A stretch of 64,000 nt of DNA from Morchella semilibera (taxonomy: Eukaryota > Ascomycota > Pezizomycetes > Pezizales > Morchellaceae): contig CM018606.1 of NCBI GenBank assembly GCA_009192285.1, positions 2,222,081-2,286,080 on the forward strand, written 5' to 3'. The notes under the pieces were generated by a model. It did not search any database. It was not told the DNA's origin and worked only from the letters and a program-made list of their open reading frames with translations. Positions within the stretch are counted from its first letter, which is position 1. Each line of letters begins with the position of its first letter. Below, in pieces: positions 44,998-58,800 of this stretch. Position numbers and translations under genes: made by a program.

Positions 44998-46396
44998 TAG
45001 TCAAGGCCGATATAAGTCGGCGCGGGGGGCCGAGAAATTCTTGTAACAAACAGGACCAGCTTGCAAAAGAAAGATGGTTACAGGAATGTTTGAAACTGAA
45101 GGGGACGTTTGTACTTTTTTTATTTCTTTTTACTTATTTCTTTTGGACAGCTGTTCCTGCATTGTTCGTTGCCCTAAGAATAATTCTCGGTGGCGTGACT
45201 GGGGTAGCTGTGTTACAACTCAACGACTAGATCAATAATTCGTTTGCAAACAAAAACCAAATCCCCACATCATAATGCAGAATGGATTAGAGCACCTATT
45301 TGTATCCGTAGTAGGTACGCTACTGTGGGTGCTCTATCCTATGTGATGTTGAAGTGTCTCATTTTGATGCAGAACATTCTAACAAAGATAACCGACTTTG
45401 CATGAAGCGGAGTTAATGAGTCCTAGCGGATCCAGTTCCGAGTACAGTCTGGTAGAGAACTAGCGCCCAGATCAAAATGTTAAAAAAGATTACTCTAGTT
45501 TTTACCACTGCCCCCAAGAATCTACTCACAGAGAACTCGAGGTCGCCAAATCTAAACCAATACTGGTATGTAAGAATTATTACAGAATTTCCAGGGGTCT
45601 CAAAATGGCTGGTTTGGCCAATATTAGGACTCCTCCCATATACATGTATATATACAAGTACATGTACTCACGTATTAATTACATGTAGGTCCTGAGAATT
45701 CTCAGGACTTAACTAACGCGCGAGTAGTTCTATATCAGCTGTAGCAACCGAAGTCCTAACAGCACTGAGTTGGATGACTAACTAGACCCACTCGGTCCAC
45801 TAGTGACGGAGACAAGGGTCCTTTGCGCAAAAGATTCCAGAGTCTTTTTCCGTAACCTGATTGGTGCCTATCATCAACCAACCACACAAGTAGAAAAAGG
45901 CTCTGGAGTCTTTTGTATGGAGAATTGTCTTGGCCCCATATAAGTTGTTCTTGCCATTGCACGGTGTAGAGCAACTCTATTGCCAGACTCCCAAGAATCG
46001 GACAGAACAAAAAACCTAGCAGTATCTGATTTGGGTATATCTGTTGCTCTTAATGGTCGATCTGTCCTTATTAGGCCCAAATCCTTCCCTAAAAGGGACT
46101 GGTCAGCGTAGATAACTGTATAAATAACTTGCTACTTGCCTAGAGAAACAACCACCCTCCTCCACACACAGCCAGCAGACAAACAACAAATATTTGTCTT
46201 CGTCTGTATTCAGGACTTGTGACAATCGGTGGCTCACCACACAAAACTGTAGGACTAACAGAAACCGCCAGCTGGCAGCGCAATATCGACCCACTTGTCA
46301 CGCAAAATCGCCCAATAAGGTGACCAATTCTCTGTTTATCATCACGCCGACAAGCTGTGGAAACCGGAGGCAGACGAAGACACAAGGTGGGTCCGT
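44998..46396. other. Gene-poor tract, second part
   Basis: No gene recognised. An imperfect hairpin lies around 45285-45345 (GATTAGAGCACC / GGTGCTCTATCC), and a cluster of ACATGTA motifs at 45640-45690. Confidence 0.45.
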
Positions 46397-46970
46397 TCAA
46401 TGTTACATTTGAGCCTTTGAGAGAGGCTTTAACTCAAGCTCCTCATTGCCTGATTGGCCTACTGGAAAGTTTGCACCAGGCTACTAGGGTTGATCCGGAG
46501 TCTTTTCGCAATGGCTCTATTATTACTCTAACGTGCTAGAGTCAGCAAGTGAACTAATTTACGGCGTTGTCTCGCCGTATGGAAGATCGTTTCGGTGAAG
46601 CCAGTCGTCGTTTCGATGAAACCAATCATCGTCTTGATTCTATGTATTGGAAAACATACTCTTTTTGTATTGACACACATCTAACTTTGATCGTTTAGGG
46701 AATTCAACTCAGTGGCCCGCCTTGCCAATTCTTATGCCGTAGGTGGATGTTGCGGGCTTTCCTCTCAGTGGGGCAGCGATTGACGCACTCAATGGTCCGT
46801 GCAGCTAAAAGACCCTATTGTTTGATGCCTATTAACCATTAGTAGGGAATGAGCTCAACGTGCTGTTGAACGCATATGGCCTACCTGTTACCGGGAATGT
46901 TGGACTACGCAAGCATCGTTTCAAGCGGTTTATCGGTATTGTTGTCCCCGCCATGGGATAGGACGGCTTC
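46397..46970 (+). pseudogene. Decayed coiled-coil protein gene (NSVARLANS family)
   Basis: Translated fragments occur in order but in shifting frames: LREALTQAPHCLIGLLESL and RVDPESFRNGS (46400-46510), then LSRRMEDRFGEASRRFDET with a heptad-like repeat (46566-46643), then EFNSVARLANS (46700-46732), and finally LNVLLNAYGLPVTGNVGL with KHRFKRFIG (46857-46940). A clean 55-nt intron (46644-46698, CTAAC branch) joins the second and third fragments in frame. Stops and frame changes interrupt the rest. As I remember it, a repeated fungal family ends in NS[VI]AR followed by a GLPxxG..RRxRxFIG-type tail. This looks like a dead copy, with no promoter obvious. Confidence 0.55.
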
Positions 46971-49900
46971 TGCTCGCCCCCCCCCCCCACTTTTTAAATA
47001 GGAGGTTGAGAACTTTCGTGTCTCGCTTCGTTTTCTCGTCCAGCTACTACTCTGCACGCTTTCGGACGGCTTATTGCATCGCATTAGATTAGAGGATGGG
47101 CTCCTCTTTTTTTTTTTTTTCTTTGCCAATACAATGTAACTGGCAGTGGCCACCTCGCCACCTTGAGTTAATACTATTATAACTTATTGTGGAATTGGGG
47201 AGGCTTTGCTTTCCCCGAGGAACGTGAGACTTGTCGGTGATGAGGGAGGACTTGTCAGTGGAAGGGGTCTTGGTCGAAATCGACCACCACAGCATCGCTC
47301 TAACCTCAATAATGTAAAAATACGAGAGTTACCAAAGTGGCATCCTTTCACTACTTTTGGGACCGTTTCTCTCGATCTGCCCTTACTGGAGTATTGGCCT
47401 GGGGTCCCTGCGAACTGCCATTAGGGGACCGCCGTCACCCCATGAACGACTGTATTTAAGAGTACCTACATACATCTCCTGGTTTTTTTTCTATGGTCAA
47501 TCTGGGAGATCCCAACCCTGGCAACCATGAGCACTGTGATTGGTTAATATGCCTCTTGGCAGAGATAGCCCCTGTAAGTAAGTTTATTAATAGTTCTTAA
47601 CCTGCCGCATGACATTTGTCGCAAAACGAATTCAACCGATAGAGTAGCCAAATAAACTTGGACTCTGTGATAGAACAGGGAGATAACCGCTCCATTGAGG
47701 TCCATGAGCAAGCAATCTACGAACCTCTCCCCAGACCACCGAGACTGGCTGCACACCGTTGCTTATAATAACTCCCAGCACTGCTCATATTAATTCGGGC
47801 CCTCCGACACAACCAGACACCAGCTATCACTCACTGAATCGGCATTCCCGTTAATGTTCTCGCCACCCACACCATAAATTTGGATAACTTGCAGCGTTTA
47901 CTGTCTTATAAATCCATTCGGATAGATATCCGAGAGGCTCTTTAGATTTCCGATGTATCAATCGGTACCAGGATAGCCATCTAGCTGAAGAGTTAGACAT
48001 ATGTCTCTTCTCTTGAGCACTCGTATGTTTAAAACAGACCATTTGAAAGACATTGATTACTTACCACGTGCCTGGATTAAAGGAGTGGCGGTTAGATCTT
48101 TCTTTCTTTTTCGGAAACAATCATGTTTTGTACGCATAGATATCATTTATGTTCACGTGCGATAGTATTATTCGGCCTTGAATAATTTGGGGGGAACAGT
48201 TGTTCAGATCACAACTGGAGGGCTCATATGCCGTGGCACATAAAGATTCGAAATTTCAAGAACAGCCGGGCCTAGAGCCATCCCTTTGGCCGAAACTAAA
48301 ATGGCATGCATCCTCGTGCCAGATTTTCGCGGCTGGGAGATTGAAAATCTAGCATTTTCCCATGTGGGAGGATATCGAGAAAATTCTTTCGGGGGGCCAA
48401 ATGCCATTTCTCCAGCCAGGTGTCACTAGCCGGCGGCGCAATAGGTAATAACCCTTCCCTTGAAGTCACATAAAGACATGTTACTTCCTCTACCGTTGAT
48501 CTCATCCCCCACTCATGTGTGCCAAATACCCCAGAACCTTAATTAGTGAAAACCTTCTATCTCAAACAAACCGGGTATGCAAATGAGTGGATTTTTTTTT
48601 CGAGCCTCTCGCCAGAGATCTATTTGTTTAATCTTGGCCCTAGTACATTACTATCAGGTGGTACACGGTTCGATACCATATTTTTTTACAGGGATCGGTT
48701 TTGGGGTGGTTATAAGCTCCCCCTTGTGTAGAGTACATGTGTAGTTCAAAATACATCAATGGCCATTCCTAGGCCTTTACAAGTTCTCATTTGATACAAA
48801 TCCACAGCGGGAGGGTTTTTCTCTATTTCTTTCTCTATTTCTTTTTTACAAGAATATAGGTATATGTATTTTTCTTCTTTGGGATGCGATCCCATCATAT
48901 TCCATCTAGTCGGTCATCAAATCTGTCGCGTTTGTCGGCCCTAGTTGCTTTAACACGGAGCGAAAGTTCAAACTATATGTATATCTTCGTCTATTCCCGC
49001 GGTTCACAGCCTTTTTCCAAAGAAAATGCGTGGTGATAGACACAATCTTAACGGTAAGTACATGTGGGCCTCCTTGCACCACCGGCGGCCGTTCATAGCA
49101 AGAGTTTGGTTTTTGTATGGTGAGCCATAGATTGCTACAAGTCCTGAATACAGACGAAGACCTAAATATAGGTATTTACCCTCGTTCAATACCCAGCGAG
49201 TTCACTGCCCACCGAGTGCAACCAAAATATCCCAGCTTTAGCGGCCATCTTTTGCATGTGAAAGGGCCTCACACTCGGTAGGTGGTGAGCTCGCTTGGCG
49301 GGGAGTGAGGGTATTTGTATTTCTTTGCTATGGTATGGTTGCGGTAGATGATCGTCCCCGTAGTGGTTTGTCCAGTGATTTGGCAAAGACCAATCACAAT
49401 TATACCTACTGTAAATACTTTAAAGAGCTAGCATCAAATAATGTCGACATGTTGATATGCCAGTAAATAAGCTGTACCTCTTCATATCGGTTCCTGAACT
49501 GCGCATGGCCTGTATATGTAGAGTAGGTAGAGTACACACAACTAGGATACATGTATGCAGGATCTTGACTATATGCAGACCCAGTCCATTCTGGACCCAT
49601 CATGAAACGACATGTAGAGCAGTAGTCTGTGTTCCTGGGGTTCGGGTGGAGAATGTTAAGTGTGCAACTGCTAGCTGGTCTACACCGACATTGGGAAGCA
49701 CGTACGATTCTGCAGCAACGATGTTTTTCCCGCATTGACTGCTTATCACGGGGTAGAACGGAAAAAGAAAGCACAATTTTTTCGGTATCGCCAGGGCCCT
49801 TCCTCTACACGTGGGGAAGAGAAAACGGTCGGAAAAAACCACTAGGATTTGATGGTAGATCACCGCTGGTCCTTGCACTCCTGACAAGGATAGCCCCCCC

Positions 49901-51176
49901 AAGGCTGAAGGGCTGGGGGATCGGCATGAGTTTCGGCAGGGTGATTTGCCTGTCAAAGGTGTCTCCGGGGTACTGGTAAGCATGTTTGTGCTTCCAGATT
50001 CTAAGTTGTGAGTAAAAGGAACAAAGTACTTTGGAGCGGCATTTGTACCGGAACACAGAGTGCGGAGATGCATGTTGGGGTGTTCGTTTTCTCGGCTTTC
50101 ATCCCCAAGCTGAGATGGGCTGAGACCTGCGATAATATTGACTCTTTAGATAATTTGATAAAAGCATTCATAATTTGTAGAATATTGAGGCTCTGGATAG
50201 GCCATCTCAGTGCGCTTGATTTAAAAAAAAAAAAGAAATTTTTGACCTAGACTCGACAGTGTGATGCGCGGCTAAATAGACACGACCCCACGAGCGATAG
50301 CACAGTCCGTAATTAGAACGTTGTGCATTATTTAGGGTCCAAGAGAGGATTTTCGGCGCGATCTCTGCTTTGTACCATTGTATCTACTCTAGAGTACAGT
50401 ATGCAAGCGACATGTCGATGCATAGAGTAGATACTTCATGTACGTGTAGATTTCTCTCAAGGCTTGACCCGTGATGGAAAATAGAAGCACTTATATCCAA
50501 ATCCACTGCGAGTATGTACGCAGAACTTTTGCCTACATTACATGTATGTACTTACATGTACTTCTTATCTTGGATTATAAGGGCTGGGTACTATTCTGGA
50601 CACGGGCCCCTCTTTGCTTCCCCGTTGATGGCTGCGACCGAGGAGTACATACTCTATTTACTCTAGAGTGAAGAAAGGAGGTGGGAGCAAGGCACTCTTG
50701 TTGGCTTCATTTGCTTTTTCTATTATTATTGTTATTTTTCGTTGCCGTCCACGGAGGGCGGGCATCTGGTCTACTTACTCCGTTCAGTCACTCCATCTTC
50801 ACCACCAGCCGTACATCCGTGCATCAGGCAGCATCCAGCAGCATACTCTAGGGTAGCAGCACTGACAAAAGTTATCAATCCAATCCAGTGCCGAATAGTA
50901 AAATAGAGACATCAACTTACCAGGTATTCTAGTCAGGAGAAGCAGAGGTCCTTGCATATGTCTGTTTCTTGTAGCATAGGCCATCACTCCGACCCACTGG
51001 CAGTCATCTACATACCTGGCTGGTCGTTTGGGGTTTTACCCTTCCCTTTCCTCTTTGTACATTTTTACCACAGCGGGATTCTGCAGCTAGTGTTCAAACC
51101 TTCTACCCTCCCGAGGAGCTGATTGGTGGCGTTTGGTTCATCCCATGCTCCAAGCTCTCTCGTCTAGGTACCTGCC
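46971..51176. other. Gene-poor tract, third part
   Basis: 4.2 kb without a recognisable gene. Several short open frames on both strands are compositionally ordinary intergenic sequence. It contains T and C homopolymers and scattered ACATGTA motifs (about 49552, 50540-50560). Confidence 0.45.
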
Positions 51177-51313
51177 TACTCGCGGCAGGTAAGAGGTACC
51201 CGAATATGCAAGTACTTAAGTCTTGAGATGCAACTCTTATTGGATTAAAAGAGGGAAATATATAAATTCAGTGAAGCTGCATTTTCGGGTACTTGTTACC
51301 TGTCGGCGAGTAC
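51177..51313 (+). mobile_element. MITE-like element, copy 2 of a two-copy family
   Basis: A 137-bp element with about 35-bp TIRs: TACTCGCGGCAGGTAAGAGG at the left and, inverted, TACTCGCCGACAGGTAACAA at the right; both continue into TACCCGAATATG/TACCCGAAAATG. The ends begin with TA, suggesting a TA duplication. The shorter, reversed relative is at 11440-11518. Confidence 0.75.
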
Positions 51314-53010
51314 TGCTGTTGCTGCTCTTCGAATTCTAATCCGCCGCACACACACATCGCATCCCACCAAAAATTCCTTCGCAGCTACCCAGCACCAGTA
51401 ATAGCTAGGCGGATACGCAAGTGAGCAGTCAGTGCACCCTCAAAGATCAGCATCTCCGCCGCTTTAGCCATTGCCAATCACAGTCTCCCTCCAAGAAAAC
51501 CCGTACAGATTTTTTTTTTCGGGTCTCATCGCCAACGTGGGCGTGCAAAGTGAAAGACCAAAAACGAAAGGTAGAAGCCAAAGTTGTGGGAAGAGGAGAT
51601 AACAAGGGCACCCTGAGCTCGAAATCGAAAGGCTGAACCATAATCAGGTTCACTTGTGGAACTCCGCTAACTACTTTGGCAGATTGCCAGCTCTTCCACC
51701 CCCTCTCCAGATCCTCCTACCTACATGTAAGTACTGTAGGTGTGTATGTACCTCTCTCCATACCCACTCCAGTTTCCATTTTATTCCCAAAAGTTAATTC
51801 CAAGTCAAGAATTGGGCGAACCGAGCCGTTTTTATTTCCAACTTCCAACTATCACTAGCGAAAAAAAAAAAATTCCAACCGGCCCAAGGGCTTACCGAGA
51901 TCTAGAGAACGAACAACTGGCACTTTGTTAACTATTTCCATTATTGCCCTTGGTTTGATCTTCTCTACTCGAGAGCGTGAGCAAACGTCGCTTCCCGGGA
52001 GAGCAAACGCAACATAGCTTCATTTCATAGGATCTGAATTTTACGGGCTGTCTAACGCGGGGATCAGCCCCCAGGGAGTCTACCATCTCGATCCTACGAT
52101 AACGGTGGACGGGGGGTTTTTTTTTTTAAAAAAAAAAGAAGGAGGAAAAAGTGCACGAAGCCGGAAAGAAGGCGATTGCTTGGAAACATATCTATTAACA
52201 CGATAAATCCCAACTTCTCTCTGGGTATTTGGCGCTAGTTCTCTAAATCATAGATATATTCAGAGATTCGTTTGGTTATTATACTCCAACAAGAGAGTTG
52301 CCAGCCCTATTTCTGTTATAAGGCACATACTGAAGACCCACCGATCTTTCAAATAGAAGGAACCATATACCAGGTTTCTTGCTCTCCCTAAATACATTCG
52401 CTGTGGTGTTCGGGGTGACGGCTGGCGGTAAGACTTTCGCATTTGTCCTTGTCAACGTGTTCCCTTGACGGCTGGCAGCCAGCCAGTCCTATTCAAGCGC
52501 CCAGACGAGGGGTTCCCTCTAGACGACTCATCACTTTAATTCAACCACATACAACCATTTCCCTCACTTGCCTACTTACTCTACGCCGTTCATGCCTGTC
52601 TCCTTTTTTCTCGTACATTCACAGAGACCTTGTTTCCTGCCCTTACCTTTTGTGAGAGACGAAGCGCAGAATAGACTAACAGCAATATCAGAAAAAACCA
52701 TCTCCTGGAACAGCTTCCCGGGTTATAAGTTTCTGGCTCCTTGAATTCAGTAGGTAATACCGCCCCCACGATCCCTTTCCTTACAAACGTAACCGCAACG
52801 TAAAAAGAAAAAGGAAATGGAAAAAGAAAAAAAAGCCTCAATTTCGTTCAGTACATATGTACTTACATATTTACCCAGTCCTTAGAGTCAGGCCTATCAC
52901 ATCTTCGTTGTACTACCAACCTTCACTTTCTTGTGGTGGGAGTGAAGAGGAGGGGTTATCAAGAGTCATCACGAACCACAACTATCTATTTTTCTCACCC
53001 ATTATCACCA
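51314..53010. other. Intergenic upstream of the 917-aa protein gene
   Basis: 1.7 kb without a recognisable gene. It contains a poly-T/poly-A palindrome (about 52120-52138) and a probable promoter and leader in the last few hundred bases. Confidence 0.45.
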
Positions 53011-55823
53011 ATGGCCGAATCGTGTCGACCTCGCCCACAATCTTCCTCCGGCCCGAGACGGAAAACTACCCCTCCTTCCCCGATAAGACTGACTACATCC
53101 GCTTCTTCATCGTGTATACCACTACTGGCGAGCAGGCCTTCCGGCTCAAGCCCTCCGGCGGTGACTTCAGCGGTCGCATTTGGGTCGACTAGTACAACTC
53201 CTTCACCTGGGGCATTTTCTATAGGATTGGGTAGCACAATGAGCCAAAGGAACCGCCGTGGAAGTGAGGTAGTGAGTGAGGATGGCAGCTCCTTAACACC
53301 TGGCGAGAGGTCAAACTCGGCTTGGGGGTATTTCTACGAACAACCTGATTCTAGCTCGGGGGTTTTCGAAAATCCAGTGAACTCCTCCTCCTCTTCCGCT
53401 GCTGAAATAGCTGGAGCTCTTCTTAGTTCTCGACATACAGTGCCGGCACCACACCCCCAGCTTCCACATATGCGTCCAGAAACATCACATGCAACAAGAC
53501 ACGCCAGAAACTCTTCAAGATCTTCCCATAGATTACGATTAACTCTCCCACCTCCTCAAATCCTTGATATGTTTGGTGTTGCCATCCCAACAGGATTGCT
53601 TGAACGAAGAACAGAGAATGAAGGAAACAACGTAGGTGGAGTACTTCATGATCAGCAACGCATAAGACAGTCTTTGCTTGGGAGCGCGTTCCCTACCACT
53701 CCTGATACCGGTCTTAACAATATGCCTGTTTTGTGCGGAGGTAACGGAAGAGATGGGAGAGGTCTGGGTTCTGCTGAGGGTGGTATTGGAATTGCTCACG
53801 AAATCATGATGGGAGGTGCGGCGGCTGCACTTTTGGCTGCGAATCCCCATTTGGCCCCAGGAAGCCTGGCCCTTTTAACGCCTCCTGATGACAGTGGAGT
53901 CATAGAGTGGCGAAGAGAAGAAACTTCTAGTGATGTGATCATTCCCGCCGGCATACAATCGGTCCGGAAGCCTCCGCCGATTCACGAAAGGTTCGATTCG
54001 GAAGTCATTTCAAGTGCTGGTGATAACTCAAGAAAGCGAGTTGCGGGAATAAAGAAACTTGTTGATAGCTTGGGTACCGCGACGCCTTCCACGAGAAAAA
54101 ATGAGAACGATGGTGAGGAAGCCGGAGAAAAGAGTCGACCCATCAAACGTGATGCAGTCAGTGAGAAAGATGATCCTGCTGTCGGTAAGCCAACAAAGGA
54201 TGACAAGGATAGTCTAGGCCTTCCAGGTTTTACGGAGGATGGGTGGTTAGGAAACGCCATGGCAGCTCTATGTTAGTTTACCCCCCTAGGAGTTCTGATT
54301 AGTGTCTTACAAATTTTGCTTCTGTGACAGTCGATACCCCACTTTCTGTACAAATAGACTCTTCTACTGTTCGGATGCTCTCTTACTCGCTCCCTTGTCC
54401 GTTACCTAGTACAAGTGCTACGGACCAGAGTACCGTCACATCAACATCAACCAATTCGAACATGCTTCCAGCATCAGCTGCTTCAGCACCTGCAGTCGCT
54501 GCTGCAGCCGGGCAACAATTATCGCCAGCAATCGCCGCGAGATGTTATTCTAAGATCAAAGAACACAGCGGATCTTCCACACCAACTGGATTAATTGGTG
54601 TGGAGGACGGGGTAACCACTGCCTTACATACTCTTACTAATGGTATTCAAAGGCGACACTCAAAGGAGGAATCAAAAAGAGTGTTTATACATGTTCACCA
54701 CGCAATATCACCGCACATCCCACTGAACCGGCTCCCGTCAACACCGAGCATAGGGAGTGCATTTGATCGTCCATCTGGGGGTGCAGGGGGCTATTTTTCA
54801 CCCAGCGTCTTCAACAGTATTGTCGTTGCGCCCGGAAGTAACACCTCCACACCTGGGGCAGGGATTCTATCAGTTTCCACATCACTACCAAACCCCATCA
54901 TGCCACCATCGAGTCTGCATCTCACGCTTCTAGAACGGTATATTCCGCCGACATCACCCGAGGAGGACAAGGACATGTTTTCCCTGTCTTCATCAATTCT
55001 TCTTGACAGGTTATTTGAATTGTCGCCACAGGGAGGGAGCTTGTTGTTTATCTACCCAACAAAAAATGGGGCGAAAGATTTTGATAGGCAGTATTTAGGC
55101 CCTGTGCTGGATCCATTATTGAGAAAATTGATGGTTCTATATAGGCTTCGAGAAGACTTGTTGTGGGGCATTAGGAACATGTGTGCGATAAACAATATGA
55201 GGGATTTTGATGGTTTGAAGAATGCACTCAACATGATTTGTAGGAAGGTTTCTTCCTCTCAAAAACAGAAATCAAGGGGCATGTCAGGCCAACCGAATAC
55301 CGTTTTCAAGCTAGTACACTCTAGCAAGGAGAATATACCCTTGAATGATAACAGCTGGAGGGAATGGTGGACACAACAAGAGCAACTTAGGATTAGGGAG
55401 GCAGTAAAGAGTCACATGTCAAACCTTCAGCCACCCGGGGAATCATCACCCAATTCCAGCCCCAAGAAGTCGTCACGAGGCCCACCATCTATGTCTCAAT
55501 CGGCCAAGGGACCACCCGCATCACCGACATCTTCAAGTTCACCGACATCCTCTGGAATGCAATATTCTTTTGGATATGGCGCTCCAGGAGATTTGGCGAG
55601 GGAAGTCCTTGACGGTGTTCGCGCGCCAACCGTTCGACCTTCTTCTAGGGGAATGAGTGAGGCTGTAGTTGCAAGCGCAATGTCAGGAACCTCTGCCCTG
55701 GGAGTTGGCGGTGTTGTCGGAGATCTTGATGCTATTAGTGGGGGTGCTAGTGGTGAGAGGAGAGTTAAGGAAAGGGGTATTGAAATGGGGGTGTTTGTGT
55801 TGAGGAGAGAATATGTGAATTGA
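53011..55823 (+). CDS. Conserved ascomycete protein of unknown function
   Basis: Two exons (53011-54271 and 54331-55823) give 917 aa. The intron has a GTTAGT donor and a GACAG acceptor; the junction reads AALFDTPL. The first 420 residues are Ser/Pro-rich and low-complexity, with an Arg/His-rich patch and PPPQILDMFGVAIP. The conserved core (about residues 565-690) has LLERYIPPTSPEEDKDMFSL, then LFELSPQGGSLLFIYPTKNGA, YLGPVLDPLLRKLMVLYRL and DLLWGIRNM, ending in a helical WWTQQEQLRIREAV. I recall this core from unnamed fungal proteins but know no function. GGSLLFIYPTK loosely resembles a Rossmann-like strand-loop, though no cofactor motif is clear. The C-terminus is Ser/Pro-rich again. Starting at 53011 uses the first in-frame ATG. 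Confidence 0.75.
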
Positions 55824-58800
55824 CGGACAAACTTCACTACATGGTGTGGTCAAGTAGTGGACGGCTTGAGTTTATTTGGGACCTTTTCTTAGATTGTTTG
55901 TCGCGACGGAGTTTTATTTTCTTTTGATATTTCCCCAAGATGGTACAATATCTATCAATTAGTGGACAACGGGTTGGGTGATGTGTTTCCTTTCTTTTGT
56001 ATAGGGTACAAAAAACATTTGCATCTTTCTTTAGCTCGAATTTTCATTTTATTTATCCCATCATTGATTATTGTCGATTCTTATCATTAGTAATCTCGAA
56101 CCCTTTTTCTTTCCACCTTTTGATTATTTATTATTGGTTTACTAGTTTCGGGATTCGCGCATGATCTTAAAGATTTTTTTTTAAACTTTGAGAGCCAGGG
56201 AGAAGGGGATAAAAGCACTGGTATGTTCATAAGGCGGGGGGAAAGGTAGGGTGTGCGTTCTAGGATTTCTCTTCCTGATGGTCTTCTCTTAACTTATACT
56301 GGGTATTTTCATATAGTCCAGCTGTTAATCTTTGTGAATTTAACTAATCATCTCTAAGAAGATAAGTAATATTTGGGAAAGTAGACACTCAAGTCAAGTG
56401 CCTTGTTGTAAGGCGTTAAAAAGCTCCCGCCGCCGGCTGAGTACCTAGTCAGGCAAAATTTCTCCTTCAAACTTTGCTGTACCTTTAGGTTGGCCTGAAT
56501 TAAACAGAGGTATGAAAAGGGATACATAGCAATATGTGTGAGCTGCCGGTGCACGGTGAAAGGAAAATAACGCGGGGGGGGGGGGGAAATTAGGTAGTTT
56601 ACCGGTAATTGTATCCGCCAATTACAACTTTCCCAGGATTCGAGATTTGAGACAAGTGTGTAAGTAAGCAAGACGTCGAGTGATCTACCGTGATGTGTTA
56701 CCTCACTCTCCTGGTCTAACCTATTTTTTTTATTTTTTATTTTTTGGTTTTTTTTCTTTGATTAGTAACTTGAGCTATGCAAGTATTTAAATTGAATTAA
56801 GTTAGTATAGTGGTTGTGGCTGCGGTTCACGTTTACGATGTGGAACCGCCAAGTTTATCGTGCATTAGTACCTGTAAGGGGGGAATAGTATACAGGTAAT
56901 TGGGCGAAAAGTGCGCTCTGCTGTGGGGTCGGATACTCACATGAGAGGAGTGTTGGGTGGATTTCAAGATGTGGAAGCGGCATGACATTCACTGGATTCA
57001 CTATGTACTTTGATTCGCCACCCGTGTCTACCTATCCAGGTACCTATAAATTCGGGATCCTACCGATTTGACGTCTTAATTAAATCCTTTATTCTTCCTG
57101 GGCACCGGAACTCTGGGATCGAGTGATATATAGTGACGCAAATCTCTGGGTTTGGGCCCGAGGGGTGTTGTGGCCATATATATCGAGACATGCAGGCTTT
57201 GTGGCTCGTGAAGGTAGCAGCAAGATGCCTGCAAGCGCCATATATCTTGGTTAAAGTTCAAGTTTATTGGAATTTCCGTTTTCCTTAAAATAACTTCCCG
57301 GCTAGACTCTCCTGCGCCGAGCTAGCTGGGATAGAGAGGAGTTGAATTATCATGGATGATGTGCGGGATTATGCAGCGTGTTTTCTTTCTCGAGCAGGTA
57401 CTGCCACGAAGGTGTTTCTGGAGTTGGAAGGATATGTGCTGAATTGTTCTGCAAAGATATGGCTCAAGGCGCACCCAGGGGCGGGTTTGCCGACTTTAAG
57501 AAGGCATCCAGTAGATTAGCAGGGGTCGCGAAGATCTGTTTCCTAAACAGTATTTATGACCGGCAAGTGCAAGGTTTGCTAACAAATTGGTTTCTAAAAA
57601 GACCCGCTTTCTAAAGCTAGCACACCCGTAATTTGGGTCGTAATTTCGGTAGTAATTTTGCGGCGTATGAGCTCGATAACCGATGCCCTATAACCTCGAT
57701 CAAGTACTAACCCTAGTTATCCTTGACTTTGAAAGAGTGTAAAGTGTTATTGATATCAATATTCGTTTCATGTGGTGTTCTATTCTCCTACGCCCGAGAA
57801 TCTGACAAAACCATTGGAATCATCCCAAGTTATGATGGCATTTGTAAAAGATTAGTTATGGGCTACTACAATACGCGTTGGCGGGTGATAGGAGACGTTT
57901 GCCGTCATGAATTGGTAGATACTGCCTGCTGAACCCCAAAGGTTAGTGGGGTAGTTAAAGTTCTTAGTAGACAGACTATCAAACTCTCTCATTTCTATCA
58001 ATTTCGATGACGAGGACCCTATATCTCTACGTGGAGACACACTTGGTGGCGGCTCGACCCTCTATTTTGGGTGGGCCATGGCCATACTGGGCGGTGGTAA
58101 GGCAAGCTGGTTTGCGGCGGATACTATACCTCGAGTGAGGAGTGGGACGCTCTCAGGTAGCTAGAATTAAATCTAAATGCCAGCAAAAAAAAAAAAAAAT
58201 TAGGAAGGCCCAGGGATATTACCTCGAATATGGGAAAGAACGACTGTGTGAACCCTCGTAAATATTAACTCTAAGGCCGTTTGGCTAAGAGATTATGGTA
58301 GCTACGTGTAACACATTTGAAGTACTCGGGATTGTACGTAGTTGCGGAAGATATAATTATATAAGTTCATGTCTAGTCCACTCGGATATTGATATACCTC
58401 TTGGCGGGGGCAGTGAACCACTTCTAAGCAGAGTACAATCTAGATTACTGGAGCTCTATATGTTTTAGAAGTGTATAGCCCCCCCCCCAAAAAAAAAAAA
58501 ATAGCTTCAAAGTGGCCCGCGCAGTTATGTTATAACCTGAGGATACCTATAAATCCCACCCCCCTCCCCCACTCTGCGGGCCTACTTTACTTCGCTCTAC
58601 ATCAATCAATAATAGGGCGCCACGAGAGCTAGATACGGGGTCGACCGTATCTATCTATGAGATTTCTTCTTTGCCACTGCTTTACCGTCATTCGAGAAGA
58701 GGGGCCATGTAGCGCATGTCTCATTCCTTGTTTTGTTTCGTCATTCTTGAAGATCTTCCCCCTCCGAGTCTAGGACCGTTGATCTCGTTACTAAATAAAT

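Noticed and set aside
45756-46080. Minus-strand frames resembling a retroelement RNase H fragment (LSDSWESG)
   Set aside because: The similarity is a few residues only, with no other retroelement domain nearby.
49600-50073. 157-codon minus-strand open frame
   Set aside because: No recognisable domain, ordinary intergenic composition, no promoter features and competing frames on the other strand.
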